64,000 nucleotides of DNA from Leisingera sp. ANG1 (GTDB lineage: Bacteria > Pseudomonadota > Alphaproteobacteria > Rhodobacterales > Rhodobacteraceae), in NCBI RefSeq assembly GCF_000203975.2, contig NZ_AFCF02000005.1, forward strand, positions 122,581 through 186,580. The letters run 5' to 3'. How positions within the stretch are numbered: the stretch's first letter is position 1; each line of letters starts with the position of its first letter. The notes under the pieces are model-generated. The model had not been told where the DNA came from, did no database searches, and worked only from the letters and a program-made list of their open reading frames with translations. Position numbers and translations under genes: made by a program. This document shows positions 36,516 to 48,352 of the stretch, one piece after another.

Positions 36516-37988
36516 GTGTCACCATCTGATCCGAATATTGCCAAACCCGGTCTCGGACTGGCGCTGCTGCCGATCCTGCTGACCTTGCTGGTACTGGGCA
36601 TCCAGCTGTTCTACTTCGGGGATTTCACCCCGCATATCCCGCTGGCGATCGGCATCGCCATCACCGCGCTGGTCGGCCTGAAGCTGGGCCACAAGTGGGA
36701 CAATATCGAAGAGGGCGTGTTCCACGTCATCAACATCTCGCTGCCGTCGGTGTCTATCCTGATCACCGTCGGCATGATCGTCGGCATCTGGATTGCCAGC
36801 GGCACGGTGCCGACGCTGATCTATTACGGCCTGAAAATCCTGTCGCCGGAACTGTTCCTGGCTGCGGGCATGGTGCTGTGCTCCATCGTGTCGGTGTCGC
36901 TGGGCACCTCCTGGGGCACCGTCGGCACCGTCGGCCTGGCGCTGATGGGGATTGGCGCAGGCTTTGGCATTCCGATGTACTGGACCGCGGGCGCGGTGGT
37001 TTCCGGCGCGTTCTTCGGCGACAAGATCTCGCCGCTGTCGGACACCACCAACCTTGCACCCGCCGTCACCGGCACCAACCTGTTCGACCACATCCGCAAC
37101 ATGCTGCCGACCACCGTGCCGTCGATGCTGATTGCGCTGGCGATCTACCTGGTGGTGGGATTCACGCTGATCGACACCTCGCAAGTGTCGTTTGAGCGGA
37201 TCGACGCGATCACCGCGGCGCTGGACAATGCCTTCTGGATTTCGCCGCTGATGCTGCTGCCGGCGCTTCTGGTCATCGTGCTGGCGGTGAAGAAACAGCC
37301 GCCGATCCCGTCGCTGTTTGCCGGTGCGGTCGTGGGCGGCATCATGGCGATGGCGTGCCAGGGCGCGGGTCTGCATGAGACCTTCACATTCGCCAACAGC
37401 GGGTATTCCATCGACACCGGCGTGGCCGAGATCGACCCGCTGCTGAACCGCGGCGGCATCCAGTCGATGATGTGGACGATCTCGCTGGTGCTGCTGGCGC
37501 TGGGGTTCGGCGGCGCGCTGGAGCGGACCGGCTGCCTGCAGGCGATCATCGGGGTGATCATTGCGCGGGTGAAGAGCTTTGCCGGCATCCAGACCTCGGC
37601 CATTCTGACCTCGGTTGCGACCAACACCGTGGCGGGTGATCCGTATCTGTCGATTGCCCTGCCGGGCCGGATGTATGCGCCGGTTTACCGCGGCATGAAG
37701 TACTCGCCGCTGAACCTGTCGCGCGCCATCGAGGAAGGCGGCACGCTGGTGTCGCCGCTGATCCCCTGGAACGCGGGCGGCGCCTTTGTGATCTCGGCTC
37801 TGGCGCTGGGGATTGCCGACGGCAACTTCGAGAACCTGCTGTACATCCCGCTGGCCTTTGCCTGCTGGCTGTCACCGCTCATCGGCATCTTCTATGCGAT
37901 GACCGGGCTGTTCTCGCCCAAGGCAAGCGACGAAGAGATCGCGGCCTGGGAGGACAGCGGCGAGCCGGTGCAGGAACTGACCGCCTGA
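36516..37988 (+). CDS. nhaC: NhaC-type Na+/H+ antiporter
   Basis: A 490-residue inner-membrane protein of the NhaC/arginine-ornithine exchanger superfamily. About 11-12 helices are seen. Family-type segments include SLGTSWGTVGTVGLALMG and GAFFGDKISPLSDTTNLAPA, the latter with the conserved acidic and polar residues of the ion path, and LIPWNAGGAF. It should export Na+ in exchange for H+, which suits a marine organism. The start is the GTG at 36516 after GGGAGGAG; in-frame codons upstream lack a site. A strong hairpin follows. Confidence 0.92.
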   Translation: MSPSDPNIAKPGLGLALLPILLTLLVLGIQLFYFGDFTPHIPLAIGIAITALVGLKLGHKWDNIEEGVFHVINISLPSVSILITVGMIVGIWIASGTVPTLIYYGLKILSPELFLAAGMVLCSIVSVSLGTSWGTVGTVGLALMGIGAGFGIPMYWTAGAVVSGAFFGDKISPLSDTTNLAPAVTGTNLFDHIRNMLPTTVPSMLIALAIYLVVGFTLIDTSQVSFERIDAITAALDNAFWISPLMLLPALLVIVLAVKKQPPIPSLFAGAVVGGIMAMACQGAGLHETFTFANSGYSIDTGVAEIDPLLNRGGIQSMMWTISLVLLALGFGGALERTGCLQAIIGVIIARVKSFAGIQTSAILTSVATNTVAGDPYLSIALPGRMYAPVYRGMKYSPLNLSRAIEEGGTLVSPLIPWNAGGAFVISALALGIADGNFENLLYIPLAFACWLSPLIGIFYAMTGLFSPKASDEEIAAWEDSGEPVQELTA

Positions 37989-37996
37989 TCCCCCCT

Positions 37997-38024
37997 GCGC
38001 GCCGGAGCCTCCCCTCCGGCGCGC
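37997..38024 (+). terminator. terminator hairpin of nhaC
   Basis: Perfect 11-bp stem GCGCGCCGGAG with a 6-nt loop, followed by GTTTCA, 8 bp after the nhaC stop. Confidence 0.75.
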
Positions 38025-38061
38025 GTTTCACTGTGAACGTCCCATCTGTTAGGTTAGTGAT

Positions 38062-39084
38062 ATGACACTCCGCAGCTTTGTCCCGAAGGGTGCGGCCAGT
38101 TTCCGGGTCGATTACGACGGGCCGCCCAAGGATATCTACTTTGTGCTTCTGCCGAAGCTGACCATGCTGGCCTTCAGCGCTGCGGTGGAGCCGCTGCGGA
38201 TTGCCAATCAGGTCACCGGCAAGGAGCTGTACCGCTGGTTCCTGCTGAGCGAGGACGGCGCACCGGTGCCCTGCTCCAACGGGATCGGCATCAACACCGA
38301 CATGACGCTGGAAGACCTGCCGCGGGGCAGCTTCGGGTTTGTCTGCGCGGGCATTGAACCCTCAGAAAGCGCCAGCCCCAAGGTGCTGTCCTGGATGCGG
38401 CGGCAGAATGCCCATGGCAGCCGCTTTGGCGGCATTTGCACCGGGGCTTTTGCTTTGGCCCAGGCCGGGCTTTTGCAGGAGCAGCGCTTTACCCTGCATT
38501 GGGAGAACCAGCCGTCGTTCTCCGAGTACTTCCCGGGGCTGGAGCCGACGTCGAACCTGTATGAAATCGACAAGGGGCTGATGACCTGCGGCGGCGGCAA
38601 TGCGGCCACCGACATGATGCTGGAGATGATCGAGACAGATCACGGCAAGGACCTGGCGGTGATTGTCTCTGACATGTGCATCCACTTCCGGTCCAACAAC
38701 CGCGAGGCGCTGCAGAAGTCGGCCTATTCGGTAGCGCTGAGCAGCCGCAACCAGCATCTGATCAACGCCATGCAGTTCATGCACGACACCATCGAGGAGC
38801 CGGTGGAGGTCGGAGTGGTGGCGGAGCACGCGCAGATTTCGCGGCGCCAGCTGGAGCGGCTGTTCCAGCGTTATGTCGGCACCTCACCGGTGCAGTTCTA
38901 TATCGACCTGCGCGTGGGCCGGGCACTGGCGCTGCTGAATGAGACCAACATGACGGTGGCAGAAATATCCGCCGCCACCGGCTTCAGCAGCGCGACCCAG
39001 CTGTCGATCCGCTTCAAGAAGCGGTACGGGCAGTCGCCTGCGTCCTTCCGCAAGAGCTGGGCAGAGAAGGCAGCCAAGGAGTAG
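38062..39084 (+). CDS. GlxA-type AraC family regulator (GATase1-like plus HTH)
   Basis: A 340-residue regulator with an N-terminal DJ-1/PfpI-like domain (about 22-195; FGGICTGAFALAQAGLL contains the nucleophile-elbow-like Cys) and a C-terminal AraC double helix-turn-helix (about 235-335; ISRRQLERLFQRYVG and VAEISAATGFSSATQLSIRFKKRYG). Relatives control choline, glycine betaine, carnitine or arginine use. Which one applies here cannot be read. An N-methyl-amine demethylase-like gene lies at the left edge, but far away. It follows nhaC on the same strand after a terminator. Confidence 0.88.
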   Translation: MTLRSFVPKGAASFRVDYDGPPKDIYFVLLPKLTMLAFSAAVEPLRIANQVTGKELYRWFLLSEDGAPVPCSNGIGINTDMTLEDLPRGSFGFVCAGIEPSESASPKVLSWMRRQNAHGSRFGGICTGAFALAQAGLLQEQRFTLHWENQPSFSEYFPGLEPTSNLYEIDKGLMTCGGGNAATDMMLEMIETDHGKDLAVIVSDMCIHFRSNNREALQKSAYSVALSSRNQHLINAMQFMHDTIEEPVEVGVVAEHAQISRRQLERLFQRYVGTSPVQFYIDLRVGRALALLNETNMTVAEISAATGFSSATQLSIRFKKRYGQSPASFRKSWAEKAAKE

Positions 39085-39086
39085 GC

Positions 39087-40304
39087 TCAGCCCTCGTCAC
39101 TGGCCAGCGCGGTGCTGAGTTCGCTGATCTTTTCCAGCCGGGCCGAGATCCGGTCCTGAAAGCGCCCCAGCTCGTCGATGATGGTGTTCAGGGTCTCGCC
39201 GACATTGCCGAGCCGGGCGCATTCGATTTTGCACAGCACCCGGGTTGTGGTCAGCGCCATGAAATGGCGGTGCAGGGTCTGGCACGCCTTCTGGATGCGG
39301 TCGGCCTCGAAGCGGACGTCCTGCAGGCTGCTCCGCGCCTTGCTGAACTGGATACCGGTAAGGTCGCTCAGAATGCCCTGCTCGCGGGTGATGTCGGTCG
39401 CCGCGCTGCCGTCTTCCTGCTCCAACTGATGGCCGCATTCGGTCAGGATGCGGGCCAGCCCCTCGACAAAGATGGCCGCCGTTACCGTACCCTTGATGGC
39501 GCGGAAGTTGCTGTCCTTGCCCCAGACGTGCGCCTCAAACCAGTCCGACATGTCGCGCGACATGGCGCTGTAATTCTGGGACAGCACTGTCACCGGGCCG
39601 CCGGCCGGTTCGATGCGCGAGGCAATGACCCGCAGGTTATGAGGGATGGTGCGCATCGATTCAAACTCCTGCACCAGCGCCTCGGTCTCCGCCACCAGCT
39701 GCCCGGCGGTGGAATGCATTGCGCGGCGTTCGGCGAGACGTGCGCATGGCGGGCGTTTCAGGCCCGCATCACGCGCCAGCAGTTCCTCAGCCAAAGCGTG
39801 GCCGGCAAAGTCGCTGTAAGTGGCAAAGCCCAGCTCGCGCAGGCGGGCCAGCAGCCGGGCAGCGCTGTCCTCGGGGCTCAGCTCCTCTGCCAGTTCGGCC
39901 TGGCGCAGGGCGGCGTATTCCTGCTGCACTGTCTTGAGCAGCGGACTGGTCGGTTTGATGCGGGCGGAGAGATAGCCGCCGTCGCAAGGGGTGACCACTG
40001 CAAAAACCCAGTAATAGCTGCCGTCGCTGGCGCGGTTCTTGACATAGGCGCCAACGGTTTCGCCGCCCTTGATCGTATCCCACAACAGCTGGAACACCGC
40101 GCGCGGCATGTCCGGGTGGCGGATCACCTTGTGCGGCGCCCCCAGCAGCTTTTCCAGCGGGTATTTGGCGACCCGGCTGAACACGGCATTGCCGGCCTGG
40201 ATCACACCGCGGGGATCGGTGCGGGAAAAGAACACTTCATCAAGGGCAAAGGCCGATTCCCGGCCCGTGGATTGAGCAGCCAGCGCGCGGTCTTCAAAGG
40301 ACAC
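39087..40304 (-). CDS. Aer-type PAS domain protein without recognisable output domain
   Basis: A 405-residue protein. Residues 20-125 form a PAS domain close to those of aerotaxis receptors: FFSRTDPRGVIQAGNAVF, then IRHPDMPRAVFQLLW and YVKNRASDGSYYWVFAVVTP. Aer-type PAS domains bind FAD. The rest (about 130-405) is helical and soluble; I find no membrane segment, HAMP, chemoreceptor, kinase or GGDEF domain. It starts with GTG at 40304, after AGGAACC. It ends 2 bp after the convergent GlxA-type gene. It could be a scaffold or adaptor responding to redox state. Confidence 0.75.
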   Translation of the reverse strand: MSFEDRALAAQSTGRESAFALDEVFFSRTDPRGVIQAGNAVFSRVAKYPLEKLLGAPHKVIRHPDMPRAVFQLLWDTIKGGETVGAYVKNRASDGSYYWVFAVVTPCDGGYLSARIKPTSPLLKTVQQEYAALRQAELAEELSPEDSAARLLARLRELGFATYSDFAGHALAEELLARDAGLKRPPCARLAERRAMHSTAGQLVAETEALVQEFESMRTIPHNLRVIASRIEPAGGPVTVLSQNYSAMSRDMSDWFEAHVWGKDSNFRAIKGTVTAAIFVEGLARILTECGHQLEQEDGSAATDITREQGILSDLTGIQFSKARSSLQDVRFEADRIQKACQTLHRHFMALTTTRVLCKIECARLGNVGETLNTIIDELGRFQDRISARLEKISELSTALASDEG

Positions 40305-40419
40305 GTTTCGGTTCCTGTAAGTGGTTGTCTTGTACCGGTCCTGTTTACCGGCCAGTGCTTGCCGAAATGCTAATGAGGGGCGGATGGCGCATGTTTTCCC
40401 GCCCCTGCATTCCCGCGAT

Positions 40420-42009
40420 TCAGGCCGCGGCGTTCTGCGCCTGCGCCGGGGCCTGGCGGCTGTCTTCCAGCGTCACCCCGAGGCTTTCGCAGAGCGGCAG
40501 GCGGCGGGCTGCGAAATTACCCGCACGGGCACGCAGGAGGGCGAGGTTTTCCTCCTCCGTCTCCAGCACCCGTCCGTCGTGCTGCAGGCGCTGGCCCTGC
40601 GGCGCCAGAATGCGCCAGGCCAGGGCGGCCCAGTCCGCGGGCGTCTCCAGCCCCTCGCTGCGGGCAAGAAGAAACAGCTGCTCGAACCGGTCCAGTTCCA
40701 CCCCGCCGCCGGTGACGGGTGAAGCGAGATAGCGCAGGGCATCGCTTTCCTCGGCCCGCTTGCAGACCGCGAGGTTGAAGGCGCGGCAAGCGGCGGTGCG
40801 GTGCTCCAGCCCCACCTGCGGCAAGGCCGGGGCGATCTGGCCGGTGCCGGCCAGCACCGTCAGCATCCGGGTTATGGCGCCCCACTCCATGGTGCCGAAG
40901 GCGCCCTGATCCAGCAGGCTGCGCACCGTCGCCGGGCCTTGGGAGAGCGCCTGCAGCACGGGCGCGTATTCTGCCTGCGCCAGCGGCACATCCTGACTGC
41001 GGTGGTGGAATTTGAGCGCGCCGCCATTGTAGGGGCGGGTCAGGGCCAATGTTGTGGCAAACCAGGCGCCGATTTCACCGCGCGGGGTATGCGCCAGCCG
41101 CCCTTTGACAAAAACATCGGTGCGGAAGTGCTCGTTCAGCAGCACATCGCGCAGGCCTTCGCGGCGGACCGGGTCGCTTTCGCTGTCCAGCAGGGCGCGT
41201 TGTTCTGGCGTGAAGCGGACACAGTCGAGATTGTCCATCAGGCTGACGGAGCCTGCAAAGCTGAGCTTGGCAGTGCCCAGTTCGGCAGCAAGGTCCTCGA
41301 AGAAGAAAGGGGTCCAATCCTTGTTGAAATACTCATGCGCCACATAGTTTTCAGGCATCGACGCCATATGCTCAAGGCGGGCAGCAACCGCCGGGTTCCG
41401 TTCGAAATAACCGCCACCGGCACCGGCCAGCTGGCGGCCAAACGCCATCGCTTCCCTGATCCGGTCTTGCAGGGTGCCCCGGCCCTGCTCTGCCCGGCTG
41501 GCCAGGATCCGGCGCAGCGGCATCGCGGCGGCCCAGCCGGGCTGGGTGTTGCTGCTGACATAGACCAAGCCGCCCGGTTTCAGCCGGTCGGCAATGAAGC
41601 GCAGGATATGCTGGCGATTCTCCTCTGACACCCAGCTGTAGACCCCGTGCAGCGCGATGATGTCGAAGGACGCAGGCAGGCCGGAGGTATCGCCGAAATC
41701 CTCGAAGCTGCGCTCGTGGAAGAACATGTTGTCCAGCGCCGCCTCCTGCGCCAGCTCGACGGCGCCTGCGATATGGGAGGGGCTGAAGTCCATCGCGTGA
41801 AATTCGATATGCGGGTTGGCGGCAGCCAGCAGGTTGGCGGAGAACCCCTGGCCGCAGCCCAGCTCGCAATAGGTGAGGCCTGCGCCGTCCAGCCCGTGCC
41901 GGTGGCCCTGGGCGGTTGCGGTGAAGCCCAGCAAGGCTGGGGTCAGCTGGCGGTGGAAGTCGAAGGTGTAGTCGATGCCGGCGACATAGCCGGAGGTCCA
42001 ATCAGTCAC
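40420..42009 (-). CDS. class I SAM-dependent methyltransferase with regulatory domain
   Basis: A 529-residue protein. The SAM domain (about 30-210) has TYCELGCGQGFSANLLA (motif I) with AMDFSPSH (motif II), and a FDIIALHGVYSWV stretch. A predicted methyltransferase regulatory domain follows (about 225-310), then a long C-terminal region with no clear motif (about 315-529). It is of the kind found beside polysaccharide and surface genes. Start is the GTG at 42009. The target (protein, glycan or small molecule) is unknown. Confidence 0.82.
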   Translation of the reverse strand: MTDWTSGYVAGIDYTFDFHRQLTPALLGFTATAQGHRHGLDGAGLTYCELGCGQGFSANLLAAANPHIEFHAMDFSPSHIAGAVELAQEAALDNMFFHERSFEDFGDTSGLPASFDIIALHGVYSWVSEENRQHILRFIADRLKPGGLVYVSSNTQPGWAAAMPLRRILASRAEQGRGTLQDRIREAMAFGRQLAGAGGGYFERNPAVAARLEHMASMPENYVAHEYFNKDWTPFFFEDLAAELGTAKLSFAGSVSLMDNLDCVRFTPEQRALLDSESDPVRREGLRDVLLNEHFRTDVFVKGRLAHTPRGEIGAWFATTLALTRPYNGGALKFHHRSQDVPLAQAEYAPVLQALSQGPATVRSLLDQGAFGTMEWGAITRMLTVLAGTGQIAPALPQVGLEHRTAACRAFNLAVCKRAEESDALRYLASPVTGGGVELDRFEQLFLLARSEGLETPADWAALAWRILAPQGQRLQHDGRVLETEEENLALLRARAGNFAARRLPLCESLGVTLEDSRQAPAQAQNAAA

Positions 42010-42238
42010 GGGGAATCCTGCTGGTTAGGTAAACGTCATACAGGGCAATTTCGGAAAATTTGGTGAGAATTGGGTTAAGGCTTGGGTGATTTGAACAGCA
42101 GCCGGGGACGGTGGCGAAATGCGGAAAAGGATCCCTGCTGGCGGGATACGCTGCCCGTCTCAAGGGCAGATCCGGGGCCGGTTCGGACAGGCCGGGTGCC
42201 CTGTGGTACACTCGGCCGGAGCCTGCTGGGAGGAGTTG

Positions 42239-42754
42239 ATGAGGAAAATGCTTTTGGCAATCGCTGCCGCAATGGTCATGGCCACTTCGGTAAGCGCCGC
42301 CGCTCAGGCCGGTTCAGGCACTGATCCGGCCGAACAACTGATCACCGACTATGAATCCATCGTTGCGGTCGAGCATGATTCCCGTCACCTCTACCACCTT
42401 CAAACCAAGGCACTTGTTGCGCATCTCGGTGGCTGGGCCCGCCCGGCCAATGAAGACGGCTCTGAGATCGACGTGTTCTCCGGCGTTTCCAAACAGGTCA
42501 TCCCGCTCAACCTCAACCGGATCAAGGCGCAGCTGCGCAGAGGCCGCACGGATGAGCAAACCGCGTCGGAAATGTCCGAAATAATCGCGCTGTTCGAGAC
42601 CGCGATTGCAACCGGGCAGGAAATCTCAACCCTTCTGGAAGCGGGGAAATTCGAGCAGGCCAGTGAACTCTACCGGACCCGGTCGGTCCCGGAGTATGAA
42701 AAACTCTGGCGGCGGACGTTCACCCTGATGCGCGGGATCGAGCGCAGGCTTTGA
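42239..42754 (+). CDS. small exported helical protein, function unknown
   Basis: A 171-residue frame with a clear signal peptide (MRKMLLAIAAAMVMATSVSAAAQA, cleavage near 24) and a ribosome site GGGAGGAG. The mature part is helical and hydrophilic, with LNLNRIKAQLRRGRTDEQTASEM and IIALFETAIATGQEISTLL segments. No catalytic pattern or cysteine is seen. It is likely periplasmic. I do not recognise a family. The upstream 229-bp gap also serves the divergent methyltransferase. Confidence 0.72.
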   Translation: MRKMLLAIAAAMVMATSVSAAAQAGSGTDPAEQLITDYESIVAVEHDSRHLYHLQTKALVAHLGGWARPANEDGSEIDVFSGVSKQVIPLNLNRIKAQLRRGRTDEQTASEMSEIIALFETAIATGQEISTLLEAGKFEQASELYRTRSVPEYEKLWRRTFTLMRGIERRL

Positions 42755-42809
42755 TGCCTGGCAAGGCAGGGTCCATGCCCGGCTGATTGTGCCGTTTTCA
42801 GTCTGCCGC

Positions 42810-42832
42810 CCGGAGTTTCAGCAAAACTCCGG
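42810..42832 (+). terminator. hairpin after the exported protein
   Basis: 9-bp stem CCGGAGTTT-CAGCA-AAACTCCGG, 55 bp after the stop. There is no T tract, so termination strength is doubtful. Confidence 0.4.
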
Positions 42833-42895
42833 CTAGAAAAATTGCCAGATTTCCTGGGCGTTTCCCTCCCAGGAAAACGTCACGGGAGGCCCAAC

Positions 42896-42922
42896 AAAAA
42901 ACCGGCCCCCACTGGGAGCCGG
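42896..42922 (-). terminator. terminator of the atp operon
   Basis: On the minus strand CCGGCTCCC-AGT-GGGGGCCGG (9-bp stem with one T-G pair) followed by TTTTTT. It lies 29 bp past atpC. Confidence 0.9.
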
Positions 42923-42950
42923 CTTCTTATTCGTCCAATCCGCGCCTGGA

Positions 42951-43364
42951 TCAGAGGGACATATGGGTGCCCAGGGCTTCCATGTCGGCGAGCAGCTTGG
43001 CTGCGTCCTCGACCAGACCGTGCGGCTGGTCTTCCTCTTTCGCGGTCTTGTACATCTCGCGGGCTTCCTCGATCAGATCGTTCATCTGATCGCGGGTCAT
43101 CTCGGCCATCGGGATCGCGCGTTCGGCCAGAACCGACAGGCTGTCGCCTGCGATTTCGGCAAAACCGCCGGTCACCAGATACTCCGAATTGCCTTCGGGG
43201 CTTTCGACCTTCAGCACGCCGGGGCGCAGGGTGGTGATGGTCGGCGCGTGCTGAGGCATCGCCGTCATGTCACCCTCGGCTCCGGGGATCTGAACCGCGC
43301 TGGCCTGCAGCGAAGCCAGGCTCCGCTCGGGGCTCACGAGGTCGAATTGCATCGTTTGTGCCAT
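42951..43364 (-). CDS. atpC: F1 ATP synthase epsilon subunit
   Basis: A 137-residue subunit of the central stalk. The beta-sandwich has [28 protein letters not shown] (near the N-terminus), followed by a two-helix C-terminus (about 95-137). It regulates the rotary F1 motor and couples gamma to the F0 ring. It is last in the atpHAGDC operon, 56 bp after atpD, with AAAGGAGG before its start. Confidence 0.96.
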   Translation of the reverse strand: MAQTMQFDLVSPERSLASLQASAVQIPGAEGDMTAMPQHAPTITTLRPGVLKVESPEGNSEYLVTGGFAEIAGDSLSVLAERAIPMAEMTRDQMNDLIEEAREMYKTAKEEDQPHGLVEDAAKLLADMEALGTHMSL

Positions 43365-43420
43365 TGGGGCCTCCTTTCAGGGTCCCCCCGCACCGCGAGG
43401 GCGCGGGGGAAAATCCGTTC

Positions 43421-44866
<1,446 letters not shown>

Positions 44867-45742
44867 TTAGAGCGCCTCAGCGCCCGAAATGATTTCAATC
44901 AGCTCATTGGTGATCACGGCCTGGCGCGAGCGGTTGAACTGGATGGTCAGCTTGTCGATCATGTCGCCCGCGTTGCGGGTCGCATTGTCCATCGCGCTCA
45001 TCCGCGCACCTTGTTCGGATGCACCGTTTTCCAGCAGGGCCGAGAAGATCTGGGTCGCCACGCCGCGCGGCAGCAGGTCCGCAAGGATCTGCTCTTCGCC
45101 GGGCTCGTAGTCATAGACGGCGCCAGTGCTTTCGCCTTCCGATGCCTCGAAGGACGCCGGAATGATCTGCTGTGCGGTGGGGATCTGGGTCACGACATTG
45201 ACGAACTCCGCGTAGAAGATCGTGGCAACGTCGAATTCACCTGCGTCAAAGCGGGTGAGGATCCCCTTGGCGATGTCCTGCGCGTTGGCATAGCCAACAC
45301 GTTTGACTTCGCTCAGGTCCACATGGCCGATGAAGTCATCGCCAAGGTCGCGCTTCAGGGCATCGCGGCCCTTCTTGCCGACGGTGAGGATCTTCACCGT
45401 CTTGCCCGCGGCCTTCAGCTCAGCCGCCTTTTGGCGGGCGAGCTTGGCAATGTTCGAGTTGAAGCCGCCGCACAGGCCGCGCTCGGCGGTCATGACGACA
45501 AGCAGCTGGACTTGGTCGCTGCCGGTGCCGCGAAGCAGCTTGGGCGCTGACTCGCTGCCGCCGACCGAGGCCGCCAGCCCTGCCATCACGGCATTGAACC
45601 GCTTGGTGTAGGGACGGGAGTCCTCGGCAGCTTCCTGGGCGCGGCGAAGTTTCGCCGCGGCCACCATCTGCATGGCTTTGGTGATCTTGCGGGTCGATTT
45701 GACCGACTCGATCCTGGTTTTAAGGTCCTTAAGACTCGGCAT
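44867..45742 (-). CDS. atpG: F1 ATP synthase gamma subunit
   Basis: A 291-residue central shaft. It begins [27 protein letters not shown] and ends in [20 protein letters not shown], the two long helices that turn inside the alpha-beta ring. Normal length. It lies 14 bp after atpA and is co-transcribed. Confidence 0.97.
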   Translation of the reverse strand: MPSLKDLKTRIESVKSTRKITKAMQMVAAAKLRRAQEAAEDSRPYTKRFNAVMAGLAASVGGSESAPKLLRGTGSDQVQLLVVMTAERGLCGGFNSNIAKLARQKAAELKAAGKTVKILTVGKKGRDALKRDLGDDFIGHVDLSEVKRVGYANAQDIAKGILTRFDAGEFDVATIFYAEFVNVVTQIPTAQQIIPASFEASEGESTGAVYDYEPGEEQILADLLPRGVATQIFSALLENGASEQGARMSAMDNATRNAGDMIDKLTIQFNRSRQAVITNELIEIISGAEAL

Positions 45743-45756
45743 TGCCTCGTCCCCCC

Positions 45757-47295
<1,539 letters not shown>

Positions 47296-47856
47296 TTATC
47301 CGACCTCTTTCATTGCATTCTGTAGGGAGTTGAGCTTGGAGCGGATCGAGCTGTCGATCATCTTCGAGCCCACTTTAACGACAAGACCGCCGATGATGGA
47401 GGCATCGACGGAAGCATTGATGGTAACTTTCTTGCCCACGCGCTCGGCCAGGGTCTTGGCCAGCTTTTCGCTTTGGGTCTTGGTCAGCGCCTTGGCGGAA
47501 ACCACCTCGGCGGTCACTTCGCCGCGGGCGTCAGCCAGACGGGCGCGCAGCGCCTCGATCAGCGCGGGCAGCACGAACAGGCGGCGCTTGTCGGCCATCA
47601 GGGCCAGGGTGTTGCGCAGGACGGGGTCCAGCCCCATCTTGTCTGCCACCGCAGTGATTGCGGCGCCCTGCTCTTCGCGCGACACAAGCGGCGAATGGAT
47701 CAGGCTGTTAAGCTCTTGGCTGTCAGCCAGCGCGGCTGCCAGATCATTGATGCTGGTTTCAAGGCTGTCGAGCGCCTTGTTTTCTTCCGCGATGTCGAAC
47801 ACCGCCGTGGCATAGCGCGCAGCAATGCCTGCAGAAATCGAAGCTGGTTCGGACAC
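47296..47856 (-). CDS. atpH: F1 ATP synthase delta subunit
   Basis: A 186-residue stator subunit (OSCP-like). It opens SEPASISAGIAARYATAVFDIA and ends in GGLVVKVGSKMIDSSIRSKLNSL, the usual C-terminal beta region that meets the b subunits. First gene of the operon; the F0 genes are not here, as in other alphaproteobacteria where they form a separate operon. The GTG at 47856 follows GGAAGGGTGG and gives the conserved N-terminus; in-frame codons upstream would add an odd extension. Confidence 0.95.
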   Translation of the reverse strand: MSEPASISAGIAARYATAVFDIAEENKALDSLETSINDLAAALADSQELNSLIHSPLVSREEQGAAITAVADKMGLDPVLRNTLALMADKRRLFVLPALIEALRARLADARGEVTAEVVSAKALTKTQSEKLAKTLAERVGKKVTINASVDASIIGGLVVKVGSKMIDSSIRSKLNSLQNAMKEVG

Positions 47857-48352
47857 GTCCACCCTTCCGATATGTTTTTGGCCCCGGTTGGCGTACCTGG
47901 CGATCAGGAGGCGTCCGGGGGCGTGAGACATCCCCCTTGGCAGCGGGGCGTTGAAATCAGCGTGGGTCTAGCAGAGCGGATGCGACCTATCAACTGCCTA
48001 TAACGGTAACAGGAAAAAGCATGTTTTCATTGTTTTCAAGGACTTGCACCAAGTGCGGCCCTTTGACCACAGTCGTTTTATAAAAAAGTGCGGCTGAACT
48101 GCAGGATTTGGCGATTCCGGAAAGCGGCATTTACGCCAAAAAACGTCACATATGGAGAAAAAACCACCCAAATGGGCGGTGCGGACAGATTTCGGGAATC
48201 GAAATGCAACGCCGTTTTGCCGCCGCATGGCCTCTTGAAAGGAAAGGCGCGCTCTTGCTTGCAGCGAGCCGCCCCGAGTGCTGGACAAACCCCTGTTTCG
48301 GCGCAATTGTGACGATTATCAAAAAAGAAGATTCAACCGAAGGACCCGCAGT
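47857..48352. other. intergenic region between atpH and the RTX-like gene
   Basis: About 500 bp carrying the promoters of the divergent atp operon and the RTX-like gene. It is more AT-rich than its neighbours, with T/A tracts (TTTTATAAAA near 48.08 kb) and an inverted repeat ACTTG-CAC-CAAGT (48042-48054). A 102-codon frame on the minus strand has no ribosome site and is not counted as a gene. No convincing -35/-10 pair was fixed by eye. Confidence 0.4.

Noticed and set aside
36272..36529. 85-codon frame before nhaC
   Set aside because: No ribosome site; overlaps the nhaC Shine-Dalgarno and start, and the sequence is not protein-like.
47998..48306. 102-codon minus-strand frame upstream of the atp operon
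   Set aside because: No ribosome site and no protein-like pattern; lies in an AT-rich promoter region.
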